Shown here: one piece after another, positions 1 to 10,375 of the stretch
Numbering within the stretch: position 1 is the stretch's first letter
Layout: the number at the start of each line of letters is the position of its first letter
Source: Synechococcus sp. Tobar12-5m-g
Lineage (GTDB): Bacteria > Cyanobacteriota > Cyanobacteriia > PCC-6307 > Cyanobiaceae
Length of the DNA: 64,000 nt
Assembly (NCBI RefSeq): GCF_024345415.1
Contig: NZ_JAGQBB010000001.1
Location: forward strand, 295,929-359,928
Direction: 5' to 3'
Notes under the pieces: generated by a model
Told to the model about the DNA's origin: nothing
What the model saw: the letters and a program-made list of their open reading frames with translations, nothing else
Databases searched by the model: none
Made by a program: the position numbers and the translations under genes

Positions 1-519
1 CTGCTGATGGCCGCGGCCGTGGGCTGGAAGCTGGGCCTGGAAGCCGCCGTCATGGAGTCCGCCTTTCGTTCGTTCCCGGGGGTTCCCCACCGGTTGGAGC
101 GCATTCGTGAGCTTGCTGGCGTCGGCTGGTACAACGACAGCAAGGCCACCAACTACGACGCGGCGGAAGTGGCGCTGGCGGCCCTGCCCGGTCCGATGGT
201 CGTGCTGGCTGGGGGGCAGGCCAAGCAGGGCGATCCGGCGGCCTGGCTGAGCGCTTTGCAGCAGAAGGCGGCTGCCGTGGTGCTGTTCGGCGCGGCCCGA
301 CGCTCCCTGGCTGGCCTGCTGGAGTCCAGCGGCTATGCGGGCACGGTCCTGGAGCTGGAGGGTCTGAGCCAGGCCGTCCCCAAAGCTCGCCAACTGGCCG
401 CCGAGGCCCGCTGCCGCACCGTGCTTCTCTCACCGGCCTGCGCCAGCTTCGATCAGTACGGCGATTTCGAGGCCCGCGGCGACCACTTCCGCTCCCTGGT
501 CGCAGCCCTGGAGACCTGA
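1..519 (+). CDS. murD: UDP-N-acetylmuramoylalanine--D-glutamate ligase, C-terminal part
   Basis: MurD adds D-glutamate to UDP-MurNAc-L-Ala in cytoplasmic peptidoglycan precursor synthesis. Only the last 172 residues lie in the window and the reading frame is open at base 1. The motif WYNDSKATN, typical of Mur ligases at the junction of the ATP-binding and C-terminal domains, is followed by a Rossmann-like C-terminal domain (VVLAGGQAKQ, then LSPACASFDQY near the end). LSPACASFDQ is characteristic of MurD and separates it from MurC, MurE and MurF. The ATG at base 7 is internal, not the start. Identification is firm; only the N-terminal two thirds are unseen. Confidence 0.93.
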   Translation: MLMAAAVGWKLGLEAAVMESAFRSFPGVPHRLERIRELAGVGWYNDSKATNYDAAEVALAALPGPMVVLAGGQAKQGDPAAWLSALQQKAAAVVLFGAARRSLAGLLESSGYAGTVLELEGLSQAVPKARQLAAEARCRTVLLSPACASFDQYGDFEARGDHFRSLVAALET

Positions 520-608
520 GAGCGTCCAGCAGCAACGCCAGAGAAACGCCCCAGACATAAGGACCAAGGGTGTGGTCGATAGACTCAGGACCCTGGCCCG
601 GTCTGACC

Positions 609-1064
609 TTGGCCTATTGGTTGATGAAAAGCGAGCCCGATGTCTACGGCATCGATCACCTGGCCCGCGAGCAGACCACCCTCTGGGATGGCATCCGCAA
701 CTACCAGGCGCGCAACTTCATGCGCTCCATGCAGGTGGGGGACCAGGCGTTCTTCTATCACTCAAACATCAAGCCACCCGGCATCGTCGGGTTGATGGAG
801 GTGCTTGAAACCGGGCTGGTCGACCCCAGCCAGTTCGACCCCGACTCGAAGTACTTCGATCCCTCCGCCACCCAGGACGCCCCGCGCTGGGACTGCGTGC
901 GGCTGGGCTACCGGCGCTCGTTCCCCCATCTGCTCAGTCTCGACACCCTGCGGGACAGCTTCACCACCGACGAGCTGATGGTAGTGCGGCGGGGCAACCG
1001 TCTCTCAATTATGCCGGTGCCAGAGGCAACGGCCCTGCGGCTGCTTGCGCTTCTTGCCGCATGA
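609..1064 (+). CDS. EVE domain protein (thymocyte nuclear protein 1-like)
   Basis: A single EVE domain fills this 151-residue protein. The N-terminus AYWLMKSEPDVYG and the segments LWDGIRNYQARNFM and GDQAFFYHSN are hallmarks of the bacterial EVE family, a PUA-like fold proposed to bind modified nucleobases. The family protein normally begins with M-x-YWLMKSEP, so the TTG at 609 is preferred over the in-frame ATG at 570, which would add residues unlike the family. It lies 89 bases downstream of murD on the same strand. Its biological role in cyanobacteria is not established. Confidence 0.85.
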   Translation: MAYWLMKSEPDVYGIDHLAREQTTLWDGIRNYQARNFMRSMQVGDQAFFYHSNIKPPGIVGLMEVLETGLVDPSQFDPDSKYFDPSATQDAPRWDCVRLGYRRSFPHLLSLDTLRDSFTTDELMVVRRGNRLSIMPVPEATALRLLALLAA

Positions 1065-1110
1065 TCCTGCCCAGCCCGGACCCCGCCCTGCCGGGACCTT
1101 GCCGGCTCGG

Positions 1111-1389
1111 CTACCGCTGAAACATGTTGGCCACGTAGCAGCGGGTCACCGCCCGGCTCTGCACCCCGTTCTGGACGAGAAAGCCCGCCAGCGCAGCCTG
1201 AAACAGCCGGTACTGGTCCCAGTTCGGATGGGCATCGATGAAGCGGCGCATCGAGCCCAGCAGGGCCTCCGGAACATCGGCCCGCAGGCTCACCACCCCC
1301 TGGTCGTCCTGATCGGAGGCGGGTGGCGCCACCGTGGCGGGGGGGGCGCTCAGCTGGGTTGGGGGGGAGAGAACCGGAGCTGCATCCAT
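1111..1389 (-). CDS. DUF2811 domain protein
   Basis: A small conserved cyanobacterial protein of 92 residues. The C-terminal 65 residues match the DUF2811 pattern as I know it: VSLRADVPEALL, then HPNWDQYRLFQAALAGFL, then SRAVTRCYVANMF. The N-terminal 30 residues are Pro/Ala-rich and probably disordered. I start at the ATG at 1389; an in-frame GTG at 1422 would add 11 residues. Function is unknown. It is convergent with the EVE gene and lies downstream of a non-coding stretch with DnaA-box-like motifs. Confidence 0.78.
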   Translation of the reverse strand: MDAAPVLSPPTQLSAPPATVAPPASDQDDQGVVSLRADVPEALLGSMRRFIDAHPNWDQYRLFQAALAGFLVQNGVQSRAVTRCYVANMFQR

Positions 1390-1414
1390 CGGAACGTGTT
1401 CGGGGAGACACCAG

Positions 1415-1647
1415 TTCTCCACACCGGGGCAGTCCCGTCAAATCGGGCGGCACGGGGCGGGGAGCGACCATCCCAGCCTGAGACTTCAACCACGGGGGGG
1501 CTGTGGATCGATCAGCCCCGCAGCGGCGGCGGCTTGAACCGATTCGCCGCCACTGTCAAGGGGAGAACCCATCGAAGGGCGCTTCTCCACAGGCAGGAGC
1601 TGGGGAACAGGTTCCTGCCGATCGAGCTGTGGAAAAGCTGTGCAGAA
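1415..1647. other. Cluster of DnaA-box-like 9-mers in a 346-bp gene-free interval
   Basis: The interval 1390-1735 has no credible gene. Within it I read TTCTCCACA (1415-1423), TGTGGATCG (1502-1510, reverse complement CGATCCACA), TTCTCCACA (1583-1591), TGTGGAAAA (1628-1636, reverse complement TTTTCCACA) and a weaker TGTGCAGAA (1639-1647). TTTTCCACA/TTATCCACA is the known DnaA-box type in cyanobacteria and other bacteria. Four good copies in about 220 bases of GC-rich DNA is unexpected. No obvious AT-rich unwinding element was seen. It may be a replication origin, a DnaA-binding regulatory site, or chance. Confidence 0.4.
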
Positions 1648-1735
1648 GCCTGGGGAAGCCCCCCCGGGCCGGGGAGGGTCCAGGAGATCAGCACTGCTGA
1701 TCCCTGCCGATTCGGGCGGCCAGTCTCACTGGCGG

Positions 1736-2137
1736 CTAACTCTCCGAGCGGTGCTGGTCACCGAGCGGCCATTGCTCCATGGCCCTCAGGCATTGGGCAC
1801 TGGCCGCCGCCGGCCAGCCCCCTTCGATCCCCCGTTGGGAGTCGCCGGGGGTGAGCACGAAACGCAGGGCCCAAGCGCTGCGATCCCCCTCAAGGCCGAC
1901 CCACCAGGGCTGGCGCTCCAGCTCAAGACTGACCAGCTCTTCGGGCATCAACTGGTCGGTGAGGGCACCGACCTGCTCCACCAGGTGACGGATCGCCTGC
2001 AGCAACTGAAGGGCTTCGCCCGCAGTGAGCTCTGCAGCCCAGCCTGCTCCGCCGATCAGCACCGAAAAGGGTTGGCGAGCAGGGTCCCAGGCCAGGCGCC
2101 AGCCTTCCCCCTCTCCGCACCATCCCCCCGGATTCAA
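1736..2137 (-). CDS. DUF1818 family protein
   Basis: A 133-residue cyanobacterial conserved protein. The pattern EGWRLAWDPAR, then GWAAELTAGEALQLLQ, then a segment ending ALRFVLTPG and GGWPAAA, matches DUF1818 proteins as I recall them. It starts with a TTG at 2137, only 8 bases after the rpoZ stop on the same strand, so the two are probably co-transcribed. Function is unknown. No signal peptide or membrane segment is seen. Confidence 0.78.
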   Translation of the reverse strand: MNPGGWCGEGEGWRLAWDPARQPFSVLIGGAGWAAELTAGEALQLLQAIRHLVEQVGALTDQLMPEELVSLELERQPWWVGLEGDRSAWALRFVLTPGDSQRGIEGGWPAAASAQCLRAMEQWPLGDQHRSES

Positions 2138-2145
2138 GGCAAGTC

Positions 2146-2376
2146 TCAGCCAGGCAGGAGATCGGGCTGGTCCTGTTCGTCGCTGAGTTCGACGATGGCG
2201 CGCTGCACGGGTTTGACCATCGCATCCTCCAGGAGGCCATCAAAATCATCGAAGCGGCGCTGCTTGGCCCGGAAGGCGATCTTCACGGTAGTCAGATAGC
2301 GGTTGCTCGACTCACGGATCAGGCTCTCGGCCCGTTGGGCCAGTTCCTTGGGATTGACCACTGCACTGGTATACAA
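2146..2376 (-). CDS. rpoZ: DNA-directed RNA polymerase subunit omega
   Basis: Omega helps fold and assemble the beta' subunit of RNA polymerase. The 76-residue protein has the cyanobacterial omega pattern: [21 protein letters not shown], then [16 protein letters not shown], with a conserved tail [17 protein letters not shown]. The start is uncertain: TTG at 2376 gives [12 protein letters not shown], while GTG at 2361 gives MVNPKEL; neither has a clear Shine-Dalgarno sequence. It is divergent from the Hsp70-like gene at 2482 and lies just upstream of the DUF1818 gene. Confidence 0.88.
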   Translation of the reverse strand: MYTSAVVNPKELAQRAESLIRESSNRYLTTVKIAFRAKQRRFDDFDGLLEDAMVKPVQRAIVELSDEQDQPDLLPG

Positions 2377-2481
2377 ATCGAGTCACCAACTTCCAACACT
2401 CTAAGCCAGCGCACAGCCAGCCCCGGATGGTGGTTCCATCCGGCACACTTGGTGCACAGAACGAAGGCCAGCCCCGCCGTG

Positions 2482-4062
2482 ATGGATGGCACCCTGGCGA
2501 TCGACCTGGGCAGCAGCAGCACCGTTGTGGCCTTCCAGGCGGCTGGCGGCGGGCCGATCGAATTGGTCTCGCTCGCCCCGTTCAGCGGCGCCACCGCAGG
2601 TGTGATCCCAAGCCTGATCTGGGTGACCAGTGCCACGGCCGACCAGGCCCTGGTCGGCCGCCAGGTGCAGGAGGCCGGCCTGGCCTGGAGTGAGAGCCCC
2701 CAGCTCTGCCGCGATTTCAAGCGCAGGATCGGCGCTGGCGACAGCGGCTCCGGCCGGGTGTGCCTGCTCAGTCCAGAGCAGGCGGGCGCCCTGCTGCTGC
2801 AGCGCATCTGGGCCAGTCTGCCCCCGGAACTGGCGCCCTCCCGGCTGGTGCTCACGGCCCCGATCGATGGCTACCGGGGCTACCGGCAGTGGTTGGAGCA
2901 GGCCAGCGAAACTCTGGCTGTGGAGGAGGTGGCCCTGGTGGATGAGCCCACCGCCGCCGCCATCGGCGCCGGCCTCCCCCCCGGCAGCCGGGTGCTGGTG
3001 GTGGACCTCGGTGGCGGCACGATTGATCTTTCCCTCGTGGCCCTGGAGGGAGGCGAAGGCCGGGCGGCACCGATCGCCCAGCTTCTCCGTTTCGGTGGCC
3101 GCGACCTGCGCGGCAGCCGCCAGGCCCTGCGCTGCGCCAGGGTACTGGGGAAGGCGGGCCTGGCCCTGGGGGGCAGGGATCTGGATCACTGGATCGCCGC
3201 GGCCCTCCTGGACGGTCACCCTTCCGGGGCCCCTGGCTCCACCGCGGCCATGCCGGGAGCCCTGCTGGAGGCTGTCGAGCAGCTCAAGTGCAGGCTCAGC
3301 ACCGAACAGGAAGCCAGTGTGCTCTGGTGCCCCCCTGGCGAGGCCTGCCGAGAGCTCAGGCTGAACAGGCCTGCGCTTGAGGCGCTGCTCAGGGGGAAGG
3401 GGCTCTTGGAGCTTCTCGATGACCTTCTAGAGCGGGTGCTGGCCGGGGCTCGGGCGGAAGGACTGAACCTGGCGGCGATCGACGCCGTGCTTCCGGTGGG
3501 GGGCAGCAGCCGCATCCCCCTGATCCGTGAGTGGCTGCGGGAGCGCTGCTGCGGCATCCCCATCCTCGATCAACGGCCGATCGAGGCTGTGGCGGTTGGG
3601 GCTCTTGCCCTGACCCCCGGCGTTCAGATCAAGGATGTGCTCACCCGGGGCGTGTCGCTGCGCCGCTGGGATCCCCGCAGTGATGGCTACCGCTGGCATC
3701 CCCTCTTCCTCGCCGGCCAGAGCTGGCCCACCGGCCAGCCCCTGGAGCTGGTGCTGGCCTGCAGTCGGGATGGGCAACGTGAGCTGGACCTAGTGCTGGG
3801 CGAGCCGCTCGATGAGCGGCGCACCGAGGTGGTGTTCCGCGATGGTCTTCCCGAACTGTGCCGCCGCCCTGCCGGAGAGATCCGGGTGGAGCCCTGGGCC
3901 CGGCAGCCCGCGGCCATCGGCCTGGATCCCGCCGGGACCCGCGGCCTGGATCGGCTGCGGCTGCGCTTCCAGATCAATGGGCAAGCCCAGCTGACCATGG
4001 AGAGGGAGGATCTGGTCAGCGGCCTCACCAGCGAGCCCATCGCCCTTGGCCCCGTCCGCTAG
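2482..4062 (+). CDS. Hsp70-family (DnaK-like) ATPase without a standard substrate domain
   Basis: A 526-residue protein with the actin/Hsp70 ATPase fold. Phosphate 1 motif AIDLGSSSTVV lies at residues 6-16, phosphate 2 motif VVDLGGGTIDLSLV follows, and the adenosine motif PVGGSSRIPLIREWL comes later, giving a complete nucleotide-binding domain of about 380 residues. The remaining 130 or so residues are far shorter than the DnaK substrate-binding domain plus lid. Cyanobacteria carry such DnaK-like proteins in addition to true DnaK; their clients are unknown. The ATG at 2482 is chosen because the ATPase motif starts immediately after it; GTG 2479 is possible. The next gene (4161) follows on the same strand. 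Confidence 0.85.
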   Translation: MDGTLAIDLGSSSTVVAFQAAGGGPIELVSLAPFSGATAGVIPSLIWVTSATADQALVGRQVQEAGLAWSESPQLCRDFKRRIGAGDSGSGRVCLLSPEQAGALLLQRIWASLPPELAPSRLVLTAPIDGYRGYRQWLEQASETLAVEEVALVDEPTAAAIGAGLPPGSRVLVVDLGGGTIDLSLVALEGGEGRAAPIAQLLRFGGRDLRGSRQALRCARVLGKAGLALGGRDLDHWIAAALLDGHPSGAPGSTAAMPGALLEAVEQLKCRLSTEQEASVLWCPPGEACRELRLNRPALEALLRGKGLLELLDDLLERVLAGARAEGLNLAAIDAVLPVGGSSRIPLIREWLRERCCGIPILDQRPIEAVAVGALALTPGVQIKDVLTRGVSLRRWDPRSDGYRWHPLFLAGQSWPTGQPLELVLACSRDGQRELDLVLGEPLDERRTEVVFRDGLPELCRRPAGEIRVEPWARQPAAIGLDPAGTRGLDRLRLRFQINGQAQLTMEREDLVSGLTSEPIALGPVR

Positions 4063-4160
4063 ATCCAGGGCTGGGGTGGACGGCCCGGTGGCTGCCCCCA
4101 GAGAATGGGAACTCGGGGGTGCTTCGATAGGGAAGAGTAGGTTTTGCCTCCCCCCTCGCC

Positions 4161-4991
4161 TTGGCCATACGCCGCCACAGGCTGCCGCGCTTCTGGTTGG
4201 CCCTCACCCTGGGCCTGGTGGCGGCAGGCGTTGGAGCCGCCCACTGGTGGGAAGCCCAGCTTCCCGATCGACTGGAGCAAGCGGCCGCCGAGGGGGATTA
4301 CGAAGCCTGTCTGCGCTATAGCGACCAACTCGCCTCCCTGCGTTGGATGAGTGGACGCGCCCCCCGGGAGCAGGGGCGTTGCCGACGGAACAAGGCCGAA
4401 ACGCTCTGGAAAGCAGGGAAGTGGGGGGAGGCGCTGAAGTTGCAACTCTTGCTCAGCAACTCTCCGGCCGGCATGGCCTCCGACAAGCGGCGCCTGGAGG
4501 CCTGGCAGCAGGACCTGAAATCCAGGGCCCTGGCTCGCTTCGAAGCCGGAGATCTGGAGGGCGCCATCGCCCTGCTCAAGCCGATGGGGGAGCATCAGCA
4601 TCCCGATGGCAAGGCCTACGGCGACAACCTGCGGGAATTCTGGAGCCGCAACCGCCTCCAGCAGGATCGGGCCCGCGCCCTGGTCGCCCAGAAGCGCTGG
4701 TGGGAGGCGCTCGATGCTCTCAACCGCATCGACCATCCCTGGTGGAAACGCCAGTCCGCCGGACTGCAGAGCCAGGTGGAGCGGGAAATCGCCGCCCTCA
4801 AGGCCAAGGAGCAAGAACACCACAGCCACGGTGACACCAGCTTGAGCACCGTGCCCATGGCCGAACTCGATGCTGCCGTTCAACGCAACATCGGCCTCGG
4901 ACTCGACGACTGGACCGCCTTCACCAAAGCTTGTAAGGAGCTGGGCGGCAGGGTGGTGGAAGCGGGGCCAGAAACGGGCTGCCAGCGTTGA
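4161..4991 (+). CDS. Membrane-anchored protein with helical repeats, unknown function
   Basis: A 276-residue protein. Residues 8-28 form a hydrophobic segment after a basic N-terminus (RRHRLPRFW), consistent with a membrane anchor. The rest is helical, rich in Leu, Trp, Arg and Ala, with TPR-like stretches such as AAAEGDYEACLRYSDQLASL, LARFEAGDLEGAIALLKPM and KRWWEALDALNRI, so a solenoid in the periplasm or at the membrane is plausible. The start is TTG at 4161. It lies 98 bases downstream of the Hsp70-like gene, and may act with it as a client or adaptor; that is inference. No enzyme motif was recognised. Confidence 0.7.
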   Translation: MAIRRHRLPRFWLALTLGLVAAGVGAAHWWEAQLPDRLEQAAAEGDYEACLRYSDQLASLRWMSGRAPREQGRCRRNKAETLWKAGKWGEALKLQLLLSNSPAGMASDKRRLEAWQQDLKSRALARFEAGDLEGAIALLKPMGEHQHPDGKAYGDNLREFWSRNRLQQDRARALVAQKRWWEALDALNRIDHPWWKRQSAGLQSQVEREIAALKAKEQEHHSHGDTSLSTVPMAELDAAVQRNIGLGLDDWTAFTKACKELGGRVVEAGPETGCQR

Positions 4992-5034
4992 GAGCCGCCC
5001 ATGACAGGATTACAGAACCAGAGCGTGAACCGCC

Positions 5035-5265
5035 ATGCAGCCGGGAGAGCAGGTCAGGGTGAGCCAGAGCGTCGTGGTCTTCACCCACCCGGAGCACAGA
5101 GGTGAGCCCTTCGATCTCCAGGGTCAGCAAGGGGAGGTTCACCAGGTCCTCGATGACTGGAAAGGACGACCGATCAGCCCCACCCTGCCTGTGATCGTGG
5201 CCTTCGGACGGTTCCGGGCCCATTTCCGTGCCGATGAACTCGAAGCGGTGACCCCACCAGCCTGA
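5035..5265 (+). CDS. ftrV: Ferredoxin-thioredoxin reductase, variable (alpha) chain
   Basis: The variable chain pairs with the catalytic 4Fe-4S chain (FtrC) to pass electrons from photosystem I ferredoxin to thioredoxin. The 76-residue protein shows the SH3-like family pattern: VRVSQSVVVFTHPEHR, PFDLQGQQGEV, WKGRPISPTLPV and a terminal FRAHFRADELE. Length is normal for the family. The catalytic chain gene is not in this window. It is convergent with pyrR, whose stop follows immediately. Confidence 0.92.
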   Translation: MQPGEQVRVSQSVVVFTHPEHRGEPFDLQGQQGEVHQVLDDWKGRPISPTLPVIVAFGRFRAHFRADELEAVTPPA

Positions 5266-5266
5266 C

Positions 5267-5815
5267 TCACTCCTTCAACAGGTAAACCCCCTCCACCCCG
5301 TCGACTTCGGCCAGACAGAGCTGAACGCTCTCTTTGCGACTGGTGGGCACGACCCGGCCACAGAAGTCCGGTTGGATCGGCAGTTCCCGGTGGCCCCGGT
5401 CCACCATCACCAGCAGGCGCACCGCCTCGGGGCGTCCCCAGGTCAGCAGGGCTTCCATCGCCGCCCGCACGGTCCGACCCGTGAAGATCACGTCGTCCAC
5501 CAACACCACCTGGCGCCCTTCGATCCCGACTGGCAACCGGGTTGCTTCAACAAGCCGGGTTCCGACCCGCTCCAGGTCGTCGCGATGGAAGGTGGGATCG
5601 AGGCTGCCCTGGTCGATGGGGTGGCCGGAATCGGCTTCCAACTGCTGGGCCAGCACCCTGGCCAGGGCCACGCCACGGGTGGGGATTCCCAGCAGCAGCA
5701 ACTGCCTGCTGTCTGTGACGCTCTCGAGCACCTGGGAAGCCAGGCGATGCAGGGTGCGGGCCAGGTCCTGGGCCGAGAGGATTTCCACTCGCCCGAGCCG
5801 ACGGGGCGATTGCAT
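5267..5815 (-). CDS. pyrR: Bifunctional PyrR: pyr operon regulator / uracil phosphoribosyltransferase
   Basis: PyrR has a type I phosphoribosyltransferase fold. In Bacillus it attenuates pyrimidine operons by binding mRNA, and it converts uracil plus PRPP to UMP. The 182-residue protein carries the PRPP-binding motif VVLVDDVIFTGRTVRAAMEAL and the family segments LLGIPTRGVALARVLA and GRPEAVRLLVMVDRGHRELP. In cyanobacteria it is unclear whether the RNA-binding role is kept; no pyr gene with an attenuator is seen here. It is divergent from gpmI. Confidence 0.9.
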   Translation of the reverse strand: MQSPRRLGRVEILSAQDLARTLHRLASQVLESVTDSRQLLLLGIPTRGVALARVLAQQLEADSGHPIDQGSLDPTFHRDDLERVGTRLVEATRLPVGIEGRQVVLVDDVIFTGRTVRAAMEALLTWGRPEAVRLLVMVDRGHRELPIQPDFCGRVVPTSRKESVQLCLAEVDGVEGVYLLKE

Positions 5816-5982
5816 GGCGCTGCCGAGAGGACGTGCAGCGTAGGCAGAGCCCTGGGTGCCACAAACATGACCAAAAGCTGACCCACCGCCTGGTGGGAAG
5901 GGTGTTTGCAGGGCCCGGGTTAACTTGAGGGGATGTTCAACGATGGGAAGCCTTCATCCACCGGGGTGACACTTTGTTCTCT

Positions 5983-7656
5983 ATGACATCCGGCCCCCGC
6001 TCGAACCCCTTCTCTTCCGGTGGCTCGACCACGACCCAAGGGGCCGATGGGTCAGTTTCTCCAGTGGTTCTGGCGATCCTTGATGGCTGGGGTTACGGGG
6101 AAGCTTCCCAGACGAACGCCATCTCCGAGGCTTCCACCCCGGTGATGGACGCCCTGTGGGAGGCCTACCCCCACACGTTGATCCAAGCCAGCGGCGGCGA
6201 CGTCGGCCTGCCCGATGGGCAGATGGGCAATTCCGAGGTGGGACACCTCACGATCGGCTCCGGGCGAATCATCCGCCAGGAACTGGTGCGGATCAGCAAG
6301 GCGGTGAGCGACGGCAGCCTGGCGGACAACCCAACGCTCAACGCCCTGGCCGACTGCCTGCTCGAGGATGGCGGCAGCCTCCATCTGGTGGGCCTCTGCT
6401 CCAATGGAGGGGTGCACAGCCACATCGACCATCTCGGGGGGCTGTTGCGCTGGGCCGCCGGTCGGGGTCTCAAGGATGTCTGCATCCACGCGATCACCGA
6501 CGGCCGCGACACCCCTCCCCAGTGCGCCATTCAATTCCTTGATCAGATCGATGCCCAGATCGATGCGGCCGGTGTGGGGCGGATCAGCACTCTCTGCGGC
6601 CGCTATTGGGCCATGGATCGTGACAACCGCTGGGATCGCACCGAGAAGGCCTACCGCCTGCTCACCGAACCGGCCGAGGCCAGCCCGCTGACGGCGCAAC
6701 AGGCCGTCGAAGCGGCCTATGCCGCAGGAATCCATGACGAATTCATCGAGCCCTTACGCCTCGGTCCGGGGGTTGTGAGCGCCGGTGATGGACTGATCTG
6801 TTTCAACTTCCGTCCGGATCGGGGCCGGCAGTTGCTGCGATCCCTGGCCCTCGAGAGCTTCGAAGGCTTTCCGCGTCCGTTCCTGTCACCTCTCCACCTG
6901 GTCACCTTCACCCAGTACGAAGTGGGCTTGCCGGTAGCGGTGGCCTTCCCCCCCGAATCCCTCGACGGATTGCTCGGCCAGGTGGTTTCCGAGCAAGGCC
7001 TGCTCCAGTTGCGGACGGCCGAAACCGAGAAGTATCCCCATGTCACCTACTTCCTGAATGGCGGAATCGAGCAACCCTTTCCCGGCGAAGATCGCCACCT
7101 CGTTCCTTCACCCCGGGTCGCCACCTACGACCTCTCGCCGGAGATGTCGGCCGATGCGCTCACCGAGAGTTGCATCGCCTCGATCAACAAGGGCATCTAC
7201 TCCCTGATCGTGATCAACTACGCCAACCCCGACATGGTTGGCCATACCGGCCAGATGGAAGCCACCAAGGCGGCGATCGCCACGGTCGACCGCTGCGTCG
7301 CCCAGTTGGTGGAAGCCACCAACCGCAAAGGCGGAACGGTGCTGATCACAGCAGACCATGGCAATGCCGAAATGATGGAGAGCAAGGATGGCCGGCCCTG
7401 GACGGCCCACACCACCAACCCTGTTCCCGTCATCCTGGTGGAGGGAGAGAAGCGGAAGCTGCCTGGCCGTGGAGCCAGCGCCAGTCTTCGCAGCGGTGGG
7501 GGCCTGGCCGACATCGCCCCGACCCTGCTTGAGATTCTTGATCTTCCCCAGCCGGCGCGCATGACTGGCCGTTCCCTGATCGAGCCGGCCGACATCCTTC
7601 CCGACGCCACCGCCGAGCCCAAGCCTCTCCAGGTTTACCAAGCCCTGCAGGTGTAG
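5983..7656 (+). CDS. gpmI: 2,3-bisphosphoglycerate-independent phosphoglycerate mutase
   Basis: This alkaline-phosphatase-superfamily enzyme interconverts 3- and 2-phosphoglycerate using two Mn ions. Visible motifs are [13 protein letters not shown] (first metal Asp), [17 protein letters not shown] (phosphoserine nucleophile), [20 protein letters not shown] and [11 protein letters not shown] (metal ligands). Length of 557 residues is slightly above the usual 510-545 because of a Ser/Gly/Thr-rich N-terminal extension of about 28 residues before the first motif. ATG 5983 is chosen over an in-frame TTG at 5974. secG and msrB follow on the same strand. Confidence 0.95.
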   Translation: MTSGPRSNPFSSGGSTTTQGADGSVSPVVLAILDGWGYGEASQTNAISEASTPVMDALWEAYPHTLIQASGGDVGLPDGQMGNSEVGHLTIGSGRIIRQELVRISKAVSDGSLADNPTLNALADCLLEDGGSLHLVGLCSNGGVHSHIDHLGGLLRWAAGRGLKDVCIHAITDGRDTPPQCAIQFLDQIDAQIDAAGVGRISTLCGRYWAMDRDNRWDRTEKAYRLLTEPAEASPLTAQQAVEAAYAAGIHDEFIEPLRLGPGVVSAGDGLICFNFRPDRGRQLLRSLALESFEGFPRPFLSPLHLVTFTQYEVGLPVAVAFPPESLDGLLGQVVSEQGLLQLRTAETEKYPHVTYFLNGGIEQPFPGEDRHLVPSPRVATYDLSPEMSADALTESCIASINKGIYSLIVINYANPDMVGHTGQMEATKAAIATVDRCVAQLVEATNRKGGTVLITADHGNAEMMESKDGRPWTAHTTNPVPVILVEGEKRKLPGRGASASLRSGGGLADIAPTLLEILDLPQPARMTGRSLIEPADILPDATAEPKPLQVYQALQV

Positions 7657-7694
7657 GGGGCAGTCCTGGAGCGATCATTCGGTACGCTGAATTC

Positions 7695-7925
7695 ATGTTG
7701 ATCGCCATTCTCTCCTGGATCTGGATCGGCACCGGTGTGTTGCTGATCATCAGTGTCCTGCTCCACAGCCCCAAGGGCGACGGCATGGGAGGCCTGGCCA
7801 GCAGTGGTGGCTCGATGTTCAGCAGCGCCCGCAGCGCTGAAGACACCCTCAACCGAATCAGCTGGACCCTGCTGGCCCTGTTTCTCGGTCTGGCCGTGTT
7901 GTTGAGCGCGGGTTGGCTGCGTTGA
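7695..7925 (+). CDS. secG: Preprotein translocase subunit SecG
   Basis: SecG is the small two-helix subunit of the SecYEG protein channel. The 76-residue protein has two hydrophobic helices (residues about 4-24 and 53-74) separated by the conserved loop LLHSPKGDGMGGLASSGG and a following FSSARSAEDTLNRIS. Its TGA overlaps the TTG start of msrB by sharing the bases TTGA at 7922-7925, which suggests translational coupling. Confidence 0.93.
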   Translation: MLIAILSWIWIGTGVLLIISVLLHSPKGDGMGGLASSGGSMFSSARSAEDTLNRISWTLLALFLGLAVLLSAGWLR

Positions 7926-8410
7926 GACCGATCAAGCGCCGCAACCTGTTGGCCGTCATCGCCTCCCTCCTCGGCCCGATCATCGGTGGCAGCCGGGCCG
8001 AGGCCGCCTCGAAGGGGACGGATCCGAAATGGCAACTCAGCGAGGCGGAATGGAAGAAACGACTCAGCCCTGAGGCCTATGCCGTGCTGCGCAAGGAGGG
8101 CACCGAGCGGCCCTTCACAAGCCCCCTGGACAAGGAAAAACGCAAGGGCACCTTCGTATGTGCCGCCTGCCGCCTTCCCCTGTTCCGTTCCACCACGAAG
8201 TTCGACAGCGGGACCGGCTGGCCCAGTTTCTGGGATTCGCTACCCAATGCACTGGTCACAAAGACGGATTTCAAGCTGATCGTGCCCCGCACCGAGTACC
8301 ACTGCAGGCGGTGTGGCGGACACCAAGGCCATGTGTTCAATGACGGGCCCAGGCCCACCGGCAAGCGCTACTGCAACAACGGGGTTGCCCTGGGTTTCAT
8401 CCCTGGTTGA
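7922..8410 (+). CDS. msrB: Peptide-methionine (R)-S-oxide reductase, probably exported
   Basis: MsrB reduces methionine-R-sulfoxide in oxidised proteins. Zinc-site pairs CAAC and CRRC, the fold motif FDSGTGWPSFWD, and the catalytic-cysteine motif RYCNNGVAL near the C-terminus are all present. The N-terminus, KRRNLLAVIASLLG followed by a small-residue stretch (SRAEAAS), looks like a twin-arginine type signal peptide, so the enzyme may act in the periplasm or lumen. I start at TTG 7922, which overlaps the secG stop; TTG 7913 is also in frame. Length 162 residues. Confidence 0.9.
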   Translation: MRPIKRRNLLAVIASLLGPIIGGSRAEAASKGTDPKWQLSEAEWKKRLSPEAYAVLRKEGTERPFTSPLDKEKRKGTFVCAACRLPLFRSTTKFDSGTGWPSFWDSLPNALVTKTDFKLIVPRTEYHCRRCGGHQGHVFNDGPRPTGKRYCNNGVALGFIPG

Positions 8411-8647
8411 GGCAGCCTGGCTGGGCTGGCACAATGCGCCGGACATGAGAACAGGCTCCATGCCTTCGCTCAGAATCAACACGTCGGCAGCTTCGGCAGT
8501 GACTTCCGCGACATTCTGAACCGCGGCAACGCCGAAGTGGCCGAGCGGCAGCTGCCCGTCGTGGGCAACCACACAGGAACCGGTGAAAAAGGGGAGAAGG
8601 CCGAAACCCTCTCCCCATGCTGTGGCGCCACTGGAGAGCCTGAAGAA

Positions 8648-8666
8648 CCCCATCCAATTGATGGGG
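8648..8666 (-). terminator. Hairpin downstream of groEL, possible weak terminator
   Basis: CCCCATC (8648-8654) and GATGGGG (8660-8666) form a 7-bp stem with a 5-base loop, 10 bases past the groEL stop. On the minus strand it is followed by TTCTTC rather than a clean T tract, so termination strength is uncertain. The surrounding 8411-8675 holds no gene that I can support. Confidence 0.45.
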
Positions 8667-8675
8667 AGGCAGTAC

Positions 8676-10322
<1,647 letters not shown>

Positions 10323-10375
10323 CTAGGGGGGTGTTTGGACTGAAGCGTCGACAGGCGAAGCAAACCGATCGATGG

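Noticed and set aside
8536..8600. tRNA-like string (GTGGCCGAGCGGCAGC)
   Set aside because: Only the first part resembles a tRNA D-arm region; no matching acceptor, anticodon or T-arm could be folded.
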